From positions 1,612,001 through 1,676,000 of the forward strand of contig JAHGAU010000004.1 of the NCBI GenBank assembly GCA_019925105.1: DNA of 64,000 bases. The letters are read 5' to 3'. The number at the start of each line of letters is the position of its first letter. The stretch's first letter is position 1. A program made the translations under genes and the position numbers. Shown in pieces: positions 24,481 to 37,240 of the stretch. Below the pieces are notes generated by a model. It searched no databases. It was not told where the DNA came from and was given only the letters and a program-made list of their open reading frames with translations. The stretch comes from Niebla homalea. Its lineage: Eukaryota > Ascomycota > Lecanoromycetes > Lecanorales > Ramalinaceae.

Positions 24481-25660
24481 AACGACGACGATAATAGGGT
24501 TAAAGATTAGTTTTAAACCGTTTTACCCCTTAAGTACCTTAAAATTTCAACCTTAAATAAAGGGAAAAAGGCACCGGTATTAACCTATTTAATTATTAAA
24601 AAACTTAGGTTCTATAAGTAAATCCGTAAAATTAACCGTATTAATAAAGGTTTAATTTAGTTTAAAAAAGTAATTATAAAGGACAAATTATTTAATTTTA
24701 AAGGTATACCCTTAATCCGTATTAAAGTTCGGTCTAATATCCTTATTAATAAAGGTAAATTATAAGTATTAACGTTGCTTATTACGGAGGTCTTAAAGTA
24801 TATTTATAATAAATTAACTAATAAATACCTTAACCGGGATTATATAATTAAATTTATTTTTTAATACTTTTTTTAATTTACTTTATAAAACGATATTAAT
24901 TATTATATCTTAAATTATAATATTTATTTTTAATTTAAAATCCCGTAATAAAAGCCCGTAAGATTATTTTATTAATCTAAAATCCCGGAATAAAGATAAG
25001 TTAATTTTTCGGTTAACTTTATTATTAAATTACTTGAGTATAAAGGTATAAATGTTATTTTTACTATAATCTATATATTATTAAAAGGTTAATATTATAT
25101 CCCTTATTATATTAAAGAGGAAAAAACCTTTATTAAAAAGATAACCTGGCTTTTTATTAAGGAAGTATTTAAATATTATGGCCTTCCGGATAATATTATT
25201 TTAAATTATAGCCCTTAATTTATTAATAAAATATAACGTTTTTTACTATATTAACTTAACATTAACCCCCGGATTTCAATTCCTTATTATATTAAAAGTA
25301 ACGGTTAAATTAAAAAAATAAATTAAAAGGTAAAATAGGGATTCCGGACCTATATAAATTACTTATAAGACGATTAAATACAGTAGTTACCTATAATAGA
25401 ATTTACGGATAATAATAATTTAAATCGATTAATTAAAATAATACTTTTTTATTTTAATAAACGCTTTTACCTAAAGATATTATTTAATCTTAATAATATT
25501 AAATATATTACCGCCCGTAAATAACTTTAAGCTAAGGAAGTTATTAATATTAACAAAATTATATAGGAAATTCTTAATATAATACGTTTTAATTTAAATA
25601 AAACCTATAATAATACGTTTAAATAAGTTAATCGTTAACGTTAAAACGTAAAGTTTAAGA
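24480..25660 (+). pseudogene. Gypsy-1 integrase remnant
   Basis: VNFSVNFIIKLLEYKGIN near 25010-25065 is the decayed core around the first catalytic aspartate. KYYGLPDNIILNYSP at 25173-25217 is the decayed block around the second. The glutamate region is less clear (near 25310-25400). Confidence 0.8.
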
Positions 25661-25914
25661 TAAGTAATAAGGTTTATATAAATATTAAGTATTTAATAAC
25701 CGATTAACTTAATAAAAAATTAAATTATAAACGCTTAAGTCCTTATATTATCCTTAAATAATATTATTCCTTTTATAAATTAAACGTTTTAAATATTTTT
25801 TAAGCTTATTTTACCTTTTATATAAACGATTTAACCCGTATCCCGGTTAAAAAGAAATTATTATTACCGGGATAAATTAATTTACCCCTTAAATCCGTTA
25901 TTATAAATAAGGAA

Positions 25915-26065
25915 AGTATTAAAGAATAAAAGCTTAAAGAAATTATTAATTCCCAGCGTACCGGTTAAAGGTAAAGGTTATAATATAAAATTAAATAAGT
26001 AAATTTACCCCCGGATAATATTTAATATTACGCCGACGTAAAAGAATAAAAAGTACCCGGATAAG
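25915..26065 (+). pseudogene. Gypsy-1 C-terminal chromodomain remnant
   Basis: LKEIINSQRTG, YKIK*VNLPPDNI*YYADVKE reads as a decayed chromodomain (E.IL..R...L.YLVKW.GY....TWE). It places Gypsy-1 among chromoviruses, whose chromodomain is thought to steer integration to heterochromatin. Confidence 0.7.
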
Positions 26066-26315
26066 CCTAAATTATAACCCGGAAATCCAATTAATATTAT
26101 TATATTTAAGATAACCTTTAAAAGTTATCTTAGACGTTTAAGTTAAATAAAGATTTTATTAAGCTTAAAACTTAATATTATAAACCATATATTATATCTT
26201 TATTAAGTTTAAAGGCTTTTTAAAACGGCCTTATAACTCCCTAAAGCTATTAAAACGATTATTATTAATATTACTTACTTATATGGATTATACGCCCCTT
26301 TATTAATATAAATTT

Positions 26316-29300
26316 GATTGATTGATTGATTGATTTATATTACGGATCTAGCTAAGTTAATTCCGGCGTTCCTTAATACTCGGCCTTTTAATTTTGCTAA
26401 TAACCGTAAAAACCTAATATTTATAACGTTAAAGTAAAAACCGGCGTTTATTAAACCTTTATCTTTTATCCTTTAAAGTAAAGGATATTAACGGCCGTTT
26501 AAAAAGTAATAATTTATTTATATACTTCTTATATTTTAATTCCCCTAAGAAAATCCATAATATTACGATTATATCCTTATAAAAATTATTTTTAAATTTA
26601 TTAATTTTCCGCTCCTTTATATATTTATATTACTTTAACTTTACGTAATGCCTTTAAATATCCTTATTAATATTTACGTATTTAATATATACCTTTTTTA
26701 TATTATTATCGCCGTTAATTCCTTTAAAGATTTTTAATAAATATTTATTATTATATTTTTACGGTTATAAAAAATACTTTCCGGTTTATATAATTAATAT
26801 AATCGGTTTCCGTTTCTTTTTTTTTCCTTAATTAATAATAAGTTTTTTCCGTAAGGTTTTTAATAACCTTATTTATCTTTATAATAAAGTTAAACTTTAA
26901 TAATAATCCGATAAATATTATAAATTTAATAGTTACCCGGATATTTCACTTTATAAATAATATTTAATAATAATTATAAATATTAACTTTTACGATAAGT
27001 CTTAATTTAATTTCCGTAAATAAAAAATAAAAAATAAAAATATATGTAATGCTTTACTTTCTTTCTTTATATTTATATTTAATATTTATCCGATTTCCGG
27101 TATATATAATAAATAAGAAATAAGTTAAACCGGTTTTATTTATTCGGAGTTAAATTATTAATACGTTATTACTTTTCTTTATAATATTATAATAATAAAA
27201 ATACTTATTAATAATCTTTTTATCGTTAAAAGTTAAATAATAATAACCTTAAAATATAAAGTTTTTATATTTCCGTTAATATTTGGTTTATTTTATTATA
27301 ACTTATAAAACGATTATTATAGTTTTTATTTTTTAAATCCTTTTAATTTTAATTTCTTTTATATTTAACGGAAATTTATATATATTTAAATTAACCTCTG
27401 GAATACCGGTAAGGTTAACTTTCCTTTTAATTCATTCTTATTTTATTTTAATAAGAAAAAGGATAAATATTTTTAGTTTATTTCCTTTAATTTAAAACTT
27501 TTTAGGATTTTAATAGATTTACTTATTTCCTATTATTATAATTAAATATATATATTTCTTTAATTTTACTTAAGCGATTATTTAATTTAATAAAACTTCA
27601 ACTAATAATATAAAAATTTAAAATTTTAATATTAATATAAAAGTTACTTTATAAGTATTATTAATTATTCTTAAATATTAATTCTAGACTTTCTATAATA
27701 TTTAAATAAACTCCTTTTTATATCGCGGAGTACTTTTAAAAATATATATTAAGTAATTATAACGTATATTATAATTAACTTTATTACGGCTTAATAAATA
27801 GTCCGGGCCTTTTATAACGTAATTCTTTATATTAATATAACGAGATAAGTAAAGCTTTTTTTTTATAAAATTATTTTCTTTTAAACTTTTTTTATATAGT
27901 TTTTTTAATTAAGGTTTTTATTTACTTAAAGGTTAAAGACTTTAATATTAATATCCTGTTTTACCGTAATTCTACCCAAGTTTATTATAATTATTATATC
28001 GTATAATTTCGGGCTTTTAATTATATAAATAAACTTATATTTATATGCCGTAAATTAAACTTTATAAGTTTTTACTTATTAAAAATAGATATTATAAGTT
28101 TATTTTAATTTTAAATAATCTATACGTATAAAAATATTATAAATTAAGAAATAAACGTTATTATTAAAGTTTTTAATTTAAATTTTTTATTTTAACTTAA
28201 TAAGCTTCTTAATTAATAAATTATTAAAGAATAAAAAAAATATAAAAGGAATAAATAATTTTTAAGGAATCTTTATTATAATAGGCTTTATTAAGTTTAT
28301 TTTTTATCTTAGGTTAATTAACGTAATTTAATTATTTAAGAAACTCTTCGTTTATTTAATTAAGAAAAATAATATTTTTTTCTTCTTTAAGTTATATAAT
28401 AATTTTTAATAATTTATTTTATTAAAAGTACTTATAATGTTAAAAGAAAAAAGATTTATAATATGTTTTTTTTTATAATTTTATACCGTATATATACCGT
28501 CGATTAATCCTTTAAGGGCTATTTTTATTGATTAATTTTTCTTTATTCTTATTTATCAATCGGAGAAAAGTTTATAATTTTCTATATAATTATTAAGGAT
28601 TTTTATTATTACCGTCTTTAAGGCTTTTTTTAACGTATAAAAGAATATAATACATTTATAAGATTTTATTTTAAAGTAATCCGGCTTAATAAACTTCTTA
28701 AAGATAATTATTTTTATTTCCTTAAATTTATATAAATAATAATTAATGTTAAAATATATTTTAAAAAAATAAGTAAAAACCTTCTTAAATAATAATATTA
28801 TTATTAATAAGAATTTATTAAAAATTTTATTTAATCTTAAGGCTTTATTTTTCTTTAATTTATTAATCGCTTTAATTATTATATCTTATATTATTACTTT
28901 ATTTATTAATATGGGGTTAAAATATATAACGTTATCGATATTATTTAAGTTAACCTTTAATGGATAAAAGAAAAATATTTCTTTAAGGGCCTTAATTTTA
29001 CCGTTAAAAGTATTAATTAATATATTATCGGGTCTTTTAAGGGACGGGAATTTAAGAATAAGCTTTAATTTCTTATTTTATTCTTTATTATACTTCGTTA
29101 ACTTTTAAATATTATAAAGTAAAACCGTTAAGTTATATATTATAGACCGAAAGTATATTTATTTAACATTTTTAATAATTTTTTTTTTTTTTTTTTTAAA
29201 AAATAATTTTTAATTAATTAAATATTTCTTAATTTTAATACTTAAAAGTTTACTTTATTAACTTTTTACTTTTACGGCTACGGTTATATACCTTTTATTT

Positions 29301-32127
29301 TAATAAATTTTAATTCTTTAAGAAAATTTTATTATTAGGATTATTTTATTAATTATTTTATTTAATATTTTTATTATTTACTTTATAAAAAAATTAACCC
29401 GGTTTTTATTATTTAATTAAAAAAGGTTTATAAATTATATTATTATTTCTTCCGTTTTTATATAAATTTTTATTATTTTAACCGTTTTTTACGCTTTCCT
29501 TACCGGTAATAATAAGGTTATATTAATAGTTTAATTTAAAGTTATTTATATTAATACATAATCTGAGTTATATTTTAAATCCTTTTATAGCTTATACTTT
29601 ATAATTATGTTAATAATCCCTTTTATATTAAAAATTAAATTAATTATTATTTTAAATTTATAATTTTTTTATATAATAATCTTTTATAATATTAATAATA
29701 AAAAATTAATTTAAGCAATAATTATTAATAAATTATTTAATTTAATATAATTTATTTTATACTTTTCTTCGTTTTATATATAATAATATAAGTTAAAGTC
29801 TTTAAGTAATATATATTTATTTAATATAATTAAAACTTCTTTAAGTAATAATATTATAAACGATTCTTTTTATTAATTAACGGCGGATTATATATATTAT
29901 AAATATTAAAATCGCCCTTTATGTCCTTTTTTTTATAATACGGAATATATAAAAATTTCTACCGTAATAAATAATATCTTAGTTATTTACGCTAAACTAT
30001 TTATTTATAAAGAAATATATTTTAATTATTTTATCCCCCTTAAAGGTTAAATAAAACCTTTCTTCCAGGTTAATGAATAAATATATATATAGGTTATACG
30101 GTACTTCCTATATTATTATAATATTAACGTTTATAACTTTTTTAAATTTAAATATCAGTATTATTATTTTAATTCCCTTATTATAAATATTATATTATAT
30201 TATTCTTAAAAACGTTAATATATTATATATTAACCTTTATAAAGGCTCCTTTATTTATACCTATTTAAGTTATAAACTTCCTATTAAAACTTAACGTTTT
30301 TTAACTTAATATCTTTTTAATTATTATTAAAAATGTAAAATAACCGGCCCTTAAAATTAGAATTATAAAAAGTTTCCTTTTTTTATTTTATTTATTACCG
30401 TTATTTACGTTTTATTGTTTAATTAATTAAGCTTATATTTTAAAGCTATTTTTAATTAACCTATTAAATTAATTCCGTATATATTATACCGTTGGATTTT
30501 CACGGTTATCCAAGTTTTCTTATATTTAATCTTTTTAACTTTTATTATATATTTAGAATCTTATATTAAGTATTCTTCCTTATTATATACGGCGTATTTA
30601 AATACGTTTTTTATAAGCCTTTTAATTATTAACTTTATATACTTATAGGTATTATAACCCTTAACGTAAACCGTATATTTTATAATATTAAAATACTTTA
30701 TAATAATATATTTCTAATTTTAATATTTAAAATATTAATAAATATCCGCTGTCTTATTTTATAATTAAGTTATTTTAAAAAATCTTTTTTTAATAATCTT
30801 TTTATTTAAGATATTATTATGTATCTTTATTAACGTTATACTTAATATAACGATAAAATATCTCTTTATATATCTTAAGGAGTTAAATTTTTTTATTACC
30901 GGAAAAAGTTTATAATTAACGATTTTAAACCCTGGGTAAAAAACCGTATTCTTTTTTTCTATATTTTTTAATATAACCTTTTTTTTGGTTTTTATAAAAC
31001 GTAATAAATATATTTTATTTATTATAACGGTAAATAATTATTCGTAAATTTTAATTAACTTATATTTTCTTTTATTAATATAAATTTTAAATCTCTTTAA
31101 GTTTTCTTTTACTTTTAATAATATTATATTAAGGAAAATTTCTTTATTTTATAATTTACGTATTACGATAATCTATTTTATTAATAATTTTATCGTTATT
31201 TTAAAAGTTTTTATTAATTATAACGGGTTTACTTTTATAGTTACGTTTTTTTATTATTAAATAAATGGACCGTTATTATCCTCGCCTTTTTTAATATGGC
31301 TTTTTTTTTTTTTCCGTTATCCTTTTATTTTTTACGATGGATATTTTTTTATTACTTTTATCGCCTAGCTTTTTTTTTGCTTAAAAGGTTATTATTTTTA
31401 TATTTTCATTTTATAATTTTAACCTTAAGTTATTATATTTACCTTTTATTAAAGTTTTCGCTTTTATCCTTTAAAAGCCTTATAAGCGTTCCGTTTCCTT
31501 TAATTTTAATTTTAATTTTATATATAAGTCCCTTACGCTTTTTAATTTAATCTATAATATCGGTTAAGTTTTTAACGTAATATCCTTTTATTTTATTATA
31601 AAGAGTCCTTTTAAGGCTTTTACTATTTCCCTTATTGTTTTTTCGCCCCTATTTATCGCGCGATATATTATCTCTGTTATTTATTTTTAATCTTTTAAAG
31701 TCTTATTTTCTTTATTAATTTTATTTCTTTTTTATATATTCTTAATAATATTTTTATTATGGTTTTCCCGCCTTTTCCTTCCGTTTATACCCTTTATTAT
31801 TAATACCGTACCGGTTTTCTTACCCCCTTATTTATTTATTATTTCCGTATTATTATTACGTATTTTACGTACTTTAATATACGTATTTTATTAACCTTAA
31901 TTCCCTTATTTATTTTAAGCGTTATTTAACTTATTATTATTATATTGCCCGTATACGTTATCGCCGTTTCTATTAATATAAGTTATTTACCCGTTTATTA
32001 TTTTATTCTTAATTATTATATTACTTAGACTTATCGCACTTAATACATTTCCCTTATTATTACTAGAGCTATGCGTATACGCATCGTTTTGGACCTCTGG
32101 GGTCCCTTTGTTCGTCGCCATATTACC
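26316..32127 (-). mobile_element. LINE-2: full-length Tad1-like non-LTR retrotransposon nested in Gypsy-1
   Basis: 5812 bp, minus strand: TTGA-type tail at 26316-26335, 5' end at 32127. Target duplication TAATATAAATTT (26304-26315 and 32128-32139). ORF1 ATG is the complement of 32119-32121, in a clean 5' patch with MATNKG. A reverse-transcriptase block near 28170-28100 reads LIYNIFIRIDYLKLK. It is nearly identical in length to LINE-1 and, apart from RIP changes, clearly the same family. Open frames on the plus strand around 31300 are chance openings in the antisense. Confidence 0.92.
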
Positions 32128-32180
32128 TAATATAAATTTAATATATAAGGTAATAAGGTTAAAAAAAATATTTTAAAAGG

Positions 32181-32211
32181 GGGGTAAATCGTAAAAAACG
32201 ATACTTACCCC
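32181..32211. repeat. Hairpin in the Gypsy-1 3' untranslated region
   Basis: GGGGTAAATCGT and ACGATACTTACCCC are inverted arms around a short A-rich loop, within sequence that resumes after LINE-2. It may be an RNA structure or only a remnant. Confidence 0.5.
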
Positions 32212-32274
32212 GGAACCCCCCGGATAAAATCGCGTTTTAGGGTTTATTATAGGGGCTACCGCCACGATCCTACC

Positions 32275-32475
32275 CCCGTATACTTATATTAATTACCCGG
32301 TTATTACCACGATATTATCCCTGTAATTCTTATATTACTTACCCGGTTAATTAATAACGGATAACCTAAATAATATTCTTATATTACTTACCCGGTTAAC
32401 CAGTAACGGGTAACCTGGGTAATATTCTTATACCACTTATCCGGTTAATTAATAACGGGTAACTTAAGTAATATA
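32275..32475 (+). repeat. 49-50-bp tandem repeat in the Gypsy-1 3' untranslated region
   Basis: ATTCTTATA starts recur at 32325, 32375 and 32424, each followed by a Y-ACCCGGTTAAY-GGGTAACC-type block; a diverged earlier copy lies near 32280. It lies between the chromodomain end and the polypurine tract. Confidence 0.7.
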
Positions 32476-32596
32476 TAGACCTTACTTTAATTACCCGGCT
32501 TATAAGTAATAGGTAAGAAAAATGGTTTTAAGTTTAAAATTTTTCCTTTTTAACGTACTTACAGGCTTAAGGGCGAGCCTTTCTTAAGGGGGGTAA

Positions 32597-32811
32597 TATC
32601 AGGGTTTAGGGGTATTAATAATTAAGGTATAAGCCCTACCGGGCCTACCCCGGGTTAAGCCCGGGGTTAAGCCGGCACAAAAAGTATTACCGACTGGGTA
32701 TATTAAGGCCTTCGGCCCCTTTACTCCTATACTTCTGTACTTTAGTGTCTTTAGTTATACGCAATACACCCTTTGCCTTCCAACCACCCCAGAGGGGCTT
32801 GCACTCTAACA
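32597..32811 (+). repeat. Gypsy-1 right (3') LTR
   Basis: 215 bp, pairs with 13899-14113. The left part is RIP-mutated; the last 80-100 bases are clean, the mirror image of the left LTR. Ends TCTAACA, then ATAAA. Confidence 0.93.
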
Positions 32812-32849
32812 ATAAAACGTAAAATAGTAAAAATAATGGTTTTAAGTTA

Positions 32850-33820
32850 AATAAAGATAAGAAATTTAAAAAAAATGCATGAATATTTTAAAACTATTAT
32901 TTATCTTATTTACTTTAAACCAGATAATCTTAAAAATATATAAATCTAGATCGTTAGTTATATTAAAGTCACTGAAAGTAAATAAATAACTTAAAAAATA
33001 AAAGGAATAATACGTTAAAATCCTTTATAAAGTAATACGGAATAAGGAATATAAAAATATATATTAAGAATATTTTTTCTATATATAAACTTAATAATGA
33101 TATAACGGTTAAAGAGGGATAAATCGTTAAAGAAATAAAGCTTTTTTATTATATAGCGTTATATAATAAAATAATATATATTAGGAGCGGGGAATAAAAT
33201 TAGAATAATTAATTTATTAAAAATAACGATAACAATAAGGGAAAACATACTTAGCTAAAAGTATAAAAAGGTCTTGAATAATATAAATATAATTAACTTA
33301 ATATAGGATTTCAGTAACCAATAAGATAAGGCGGAAAAAACATAAATATAAATAATAAGGACACAGAAAAAGGTATTAAGTAAGGAATATCTTAATACGT
33401 TAATAAATATAATTTAATTTAATTTAACATATAGGAATTAAAAACGTTAAAAAAAGTTAAAGAATTAAAAATACGGATAGAAAAGATAAGGAAGAAAGTA
33501 TTCAATAAAAAATATTATAATACGTTAATGAATATAAATAACTTAACTTTAATATATTAGATTTAAGGATATTATTAAAATGTTAAAAAGCTAAAAAAAA
33601 ACTTAAAAAATAAAGATAAAAAACGGATATTAAGTAAAAAGTATCTTAATATATTAATAAATATGGTTAACTTAATTTCAATATATGAGAATTAAGGACC
33701 TTAAATGGAAATCAAAAAATTAAAAATTCACATAATAGAGATAACGAAAAGGGTATTAAGTAAGGAGTATTTCAATACTTTTAGGGCTTTCCGTGCTCTT
33801 ATTTAATATCTTTTTCTTTT
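32850..33820 (+). pseudogene. TPR-type NLR (STAND) gene fragment, RIP-destroyed
   Basis: In one frame the start reads NILKLLFILFTLN, then SLKVNK*LKK*KE and NKEYKNIY*EYFFYI. This is the decayed winged-helix end and lead-in (LKAFSF..., W-L, FP.GEYENW..C..LFPH) found in fungal NB-ARC/NACHT-TPR proteins. From about 33240 come four units of 42 codons with the kinesin-light-chain-type TPR signature: VLSKEYLNTLINM, NLISIYEN*GP*MEIKKLKI, then TKRVLSKEYFNTF. Stops fall where Q and W codons belong. No ATPase part is seen; Gypsy-1 ends only 40 bases upstream. Fungal NLRs of this class act in non-self recognition. Confidence 0.75.
33240..33795 (+). repeat. About 126-bp tandem repeat encoding TPR units
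   Basis: Each unit carries GTATTAAGTAAGGARTAT, then AATACGTTAATRAATATR. Starts lie near 33370, 33496, 33622 and 33752, with a diverged first unit from 33268. The period equals 42 codons, the length of a TPR in this class. Nearly identical TPR repeats are typical of fungal NLRs that diversify by repeat exchange. Confidence 0.75.
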
Positions 33821-34020
33821 CCTTAATGTTATTACTCATAAATAACTACCGTCTGAAAGAATGAATATCGTTTTAATCTTTCATCAACGCCTTTAAGTAT
33901 ATTATTAGGGTTTAACTCTTTCTTACGCCCGGTTAAATGGGAAGAAAAAACGGATAAAATGTTTAAGGTACGGTATAGGATATAAGCGTATTACTATTAA
34001 TATTCAACTTAGCCCACGTT
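33821..34020. other. Moderately AT-rich spacer, nothing identified
   Basis: Less mutated than its surroundings. It follows the last TPR unit and could hold the 3' end of that gene; no motif is visible. Confidence 0.4.
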
Positions 34021-34248
34021 TTGGTTTCTTTAGATAAAAATGGTAAGGAAAAGCGATATCGTTTAATACGGTTTAAAGAAAGCTTTTTCCTAGCGGCAAA
34101 TCGACGCCTTCTCTTTATAAAAGGTAGCGAACAATTGTTATCGCCCTATAATTTTCCTTTATTGTCTACTTCCCTACTTTATTATCCTATAAACCCCTTT
34201 TATTTCCGTTTAAAGGATTATCCTTATTATTATAGCGACCCTCGATAG
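34021..34248 (+). CDS. 75-codon open frame, unrecognised
   Basis: Begins at TTG or at a later codon, contains a basic stretch (KNGKEKRYRLIRF), and is aromatic-rich at the end. It is less RIP-damaged than its neighbours. No family recognised, no upstream signal; may be a chance frame. Confidence 0.15.
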   Translation: MVSLDKNGKEKRYRLIRFKESFFLAANRRLLFIKGSEQLLSPYNFPLLSTSLLYYPINPFYFRLKDYPYYYSDPR

Positions 34249-35955
34249 TTAATTTATAGATTTATATATAGGCTATTAACGAAAAACAGGAATTATAAGG
34301 CGGAGGGATAATATATAATATTAACAACTTATTTTTTTAATATAAATGAAAACTTTTAAAAGGAGATAATTTATTAATATTAAACTTATAAAAATAGGAT
34401 ATAAATTTAACTTGATTTTTAAACTTATTATAAAAGTCAATAAAATATTTAATAAATTCCGCTTTCCGTTTTACTTATAATCTTGCTCCTTATAAGGTAA
34501 GCCGTTATACTTATAAACGTTTTTATTAATATTAGTTCTTCGCTTAATATCCTCGATATTTACCTATTTTCGCAAAGTTTATTAAACATTAATATTTTAA
34601 TATTTTAATATTTAATACCTTAATCATCATAAATCTCTGAAATCTTATCTTATGAAAATCTCGTTTTTTTTAATAAATTATGAATATAACATTTAACGGT
34701 GAACGGAGTTAATAGATTTAGTTTTATATTTATCCCCTTTAGATTTAAGACTAAAACTTCCTTTCCCATTAATCTTTACCGTAAAATTAAGGTTATCATT
34801 TAAGCTTTCCGTTAAGTTTCTACTCCCGCCTGCTTATTATTATAACCTTTATATTTTCTTAAAGTTAAATCGAATTTCCTTAAAAATTAAACTGTTTGTA
34901 TTAATATTATTACCGATATAACGGCGTTCACGGTTAATTCTTAATTTTTATATTATTTTCAATAAATCGTTAATTATCGTTTATATTATAAAATAAAAGA
35001 ATTTACCTTTTATATCCGCTTTAATAACTTTATATTTATTCTTAACTTATTAAAAAGATTAGGAATCTATCGGATAATAAAATATTTAAGTTTTATATTT
35101 TATTTAAATTATAATCTTAAGCTTTTTTACTTTATTAATTATTTAATTATAAAGGTTAATTATTATTATATTATTTATTAATAGTAATAATATTATCGGT
35201 AGATATCAAAGACCGTTTTTCGCCGTACGGACCTACTTTAAGTAAAAATTACTTATAGAAATTAATATTATTTATATTAATAAAAAATTTTTGAAACGTA
35301 ACGTATTAAGGGGATTAAGCGGGTCAAATAAACCGATGTATATAAGTTAGTGAGGTTTAAACATGAATTTCGAAATTAAGGATAGGATAATAAAAGAAGG
35401 GTTATTTATATTAAGAACTATAAAACTACTTATAAATACTCTCTTAACCGTCAGGATTTATATATTTTCTTTTATAGTTTTGAATACTTAATTATTGATT
35501 GTTCAGTAACCCTTAGATTAATTAATATTCGTTAATATATATAGGTATATTTCTCGACCGAAAAAACCCTTATATTTAATTTAATTATTCGGGTAATTTA
35601 AGTTTTATTACCGCCTTTTAAAAGCTTTTATATTTCTTAATTTATATCTATTAAAATAATAGGAATTTTAAGCTAACTTTCTTATAACGTATTAACGTTA
35701 TTGTCCTTCCTTAATCCTCTACGTAAAACGGATGGATAACTTAAAGGCTTTAACTTAATAACTTTATAGGTAACGATTATAAAACTTAACTATAATAATC
35801 CTTTCTTTACGCTTATTTATCGTTTAATCGGCGCTTTAATAAGCTTTATATGTAAATAGATTCTGTTAAGGTTATATTTCAGTTACGATTAATTAATTTT
35901 CCTTAGCCGTTTTATTGAAGAAGTAATTACGTAAAAGAACTATAAAGGCTTAATC
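34249..35955. other. AT-rich sequence, no gene identified
   Basis: RIP-saturated, no terminal repeats or protein motifs that I can name. Probably old transposon remains. Confidence 0.4.
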
Positions 35956-35959
35956 CCGA

Positions 35960-36790
35960 TAAAGTCTTTATCTTAAACGATAAGGATATAGTTCAGTAGG
36001 TTTAACCGAGCTACCGCGATCCGGAACGCTTAAAGGAGCCCGGCTAAGATTACGTACGTCTTCTCGGTTGATCTTTCGATTTAAAGAATACTATATATTA
36101 CGATCGACCTTACGCCAGACTAGATCAACTAATAAAAGAGTTTAATAAGTAACCTGCTTAATTAATTAACTCTAAGTTATAAATTAACGGCTTAGTAGAA
36201 ACCTGCTTAAAAGGGTAAAACATTTTTCAATTAACTATTACCGTAAGGAAGGTAGATATAGACCCATATCGTTAACATTATTAATTAATAAAATACTACG
36301 TTAATCGCTTAATTAACCGTAAAGGTACGGTAGTCTTAAGGTAACCAGATAATTAACCAGGAAGCTTACTATAATATCATATAAGGTAAAAAAACGGGTA
36401 AAGACCGGGTAAAACGTAAACGAAGGGGTTTAACGGTCTAGTAAAGGTGGCTTTTAAAGTATAAAGCGGGTATACGAAGGTAAATTTAATTGAAATATTA
36501 ATCGGCAATTATATTATTAAATCTTCTCTTTAAAATAGAGTAGGGTTAACGCTCAATAAATTGTTAAACGAGCCGTTGTAGAACGGGGATATCATTTTAA
36601 AAGGGGTTATTAACCGTATAGTTAATACGAATAAGGAACGTAACGGTAAAAGAAAGAAAAAGGAAGTATAAAAGGAAGGCGGTATTTATATTTAAGATAA
36701 AGTAACGAGTCGCAATCTATACGTATGTGTCTTAATTAAAGGCACGTTAACCCTGTTTAAGATAGGCTAGTCTGGAAAGCCGGAATACGC
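35960..36790 (+). pseudogene. Unrecognised coding remnant
   Basis: One plus-strand frame can be followed for over 200 codons with only RIP-type stops: SYRDPERLKEPG, YYDRPYARLDQLIKEFNK, INGLVETCLKG, ITVRKVDIDPYR, GTVVLR, FNGLVKVAFKV, GVINRIVNTNKERNGKRKKK. It is GC-richer than the surroundings. It might be a DNA-transposon protein or an ordinary gene; I do not recognise it. Confidence 0.4.
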
Positions 36791-37025
36791 TGCCTTTTGG
36801 CCGCCCGCCCGTTTATAAATAAAATTCTTTAATTTAATTAGACTTTAGTTTAAAAATAATATTATTTATTATTATTTTTTTAAAACCTATTTTTAAATTT
36901 TTTTCAATAATTCTATTATATTATAATATTATATATTATCTTTTAAAAATAATATATATTTTTATATTAATTTTTAAAAAATATATCTTAATTTATTAGT
37001 ATGAAATATAATATATTGTAAAGTG
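36791..37025. other. Clean GC patch, then low-complexity AT sequence
   Basis: Starts with GCCTTTTGGCCGCCCGCCC (36801-36819), then 200 bases of A/T low complexity up to the LINE-3 fragment. A similar texture continues right of Gypsy-2 (from 52239). Confidence 0.4.
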
Positions 37026-37240
37026 TACGAGTGGACTACCACTCTCTGAACGGCCGTAAACGCTCTTAATCATTTAAGACGAGGGTAGAAGCTGGGTGGA
37101 TACCGGTTTTTAATTCTAACGTTATAGATATCAGGTTTTTACGGTTACCGGGAAGGGCCCAATAACCGATTATTAGGGGACGCCGGAATTAACATGGCTA
37201 GATCCGTAGTATAAATTAATCAATCAATCAATCAATCAAT
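37026..37240 (+). mobile_element. LINE-3: 3' fragment of the Tad1-like LINE family
   Basis: About 215 bp that match the 3' ends of LINE-1, -2, -4 and -5 (GAAGCTGGGTGGATACCGG, GACGCCGGAATTA, CTAGATCCGTAGTATAAAT) and end in a TCAA-type tail. It is nearly free of RIP although every longer copy is saturated. The left limit is approximate and no target duplication is clear. Confidence 0.85.

Larger units (their letters stand above)
13899..32811 (+). mobile_element. Gypsy-1: chromodomain Ty3/gypsy LTR retrotransposon carrying two nested LINEs
   Basis: Two 215-bp LTRs (13899-14113 and 32597-32811), TG...CA ends, target duplication ATAAA (13894-13898 and 32812-32816). A purine run AAGGGGGGTAATA precedes the right LTR (polypurine tract), giving plus orientation. 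Domain order on the plus strand is gag, reverse transcriptase, RNase H, integrase, chromodomain. Subtracting LINE-1, LINE-2 and their duplications leaves about 7.26 kb, normal for a gypsy element. All frames are destroyed by RIP. Confidence 0.95.

Noticed and set aside
31296..31550. Hydrophobic plus-strand frame that looks like a membrane protein
   Set aside because: Antisense of LINE-2 ORF1. The hydrophobicity comes from T-rich codons. The same holds for 50582-50827 and 50739-51014 in LINE-5.
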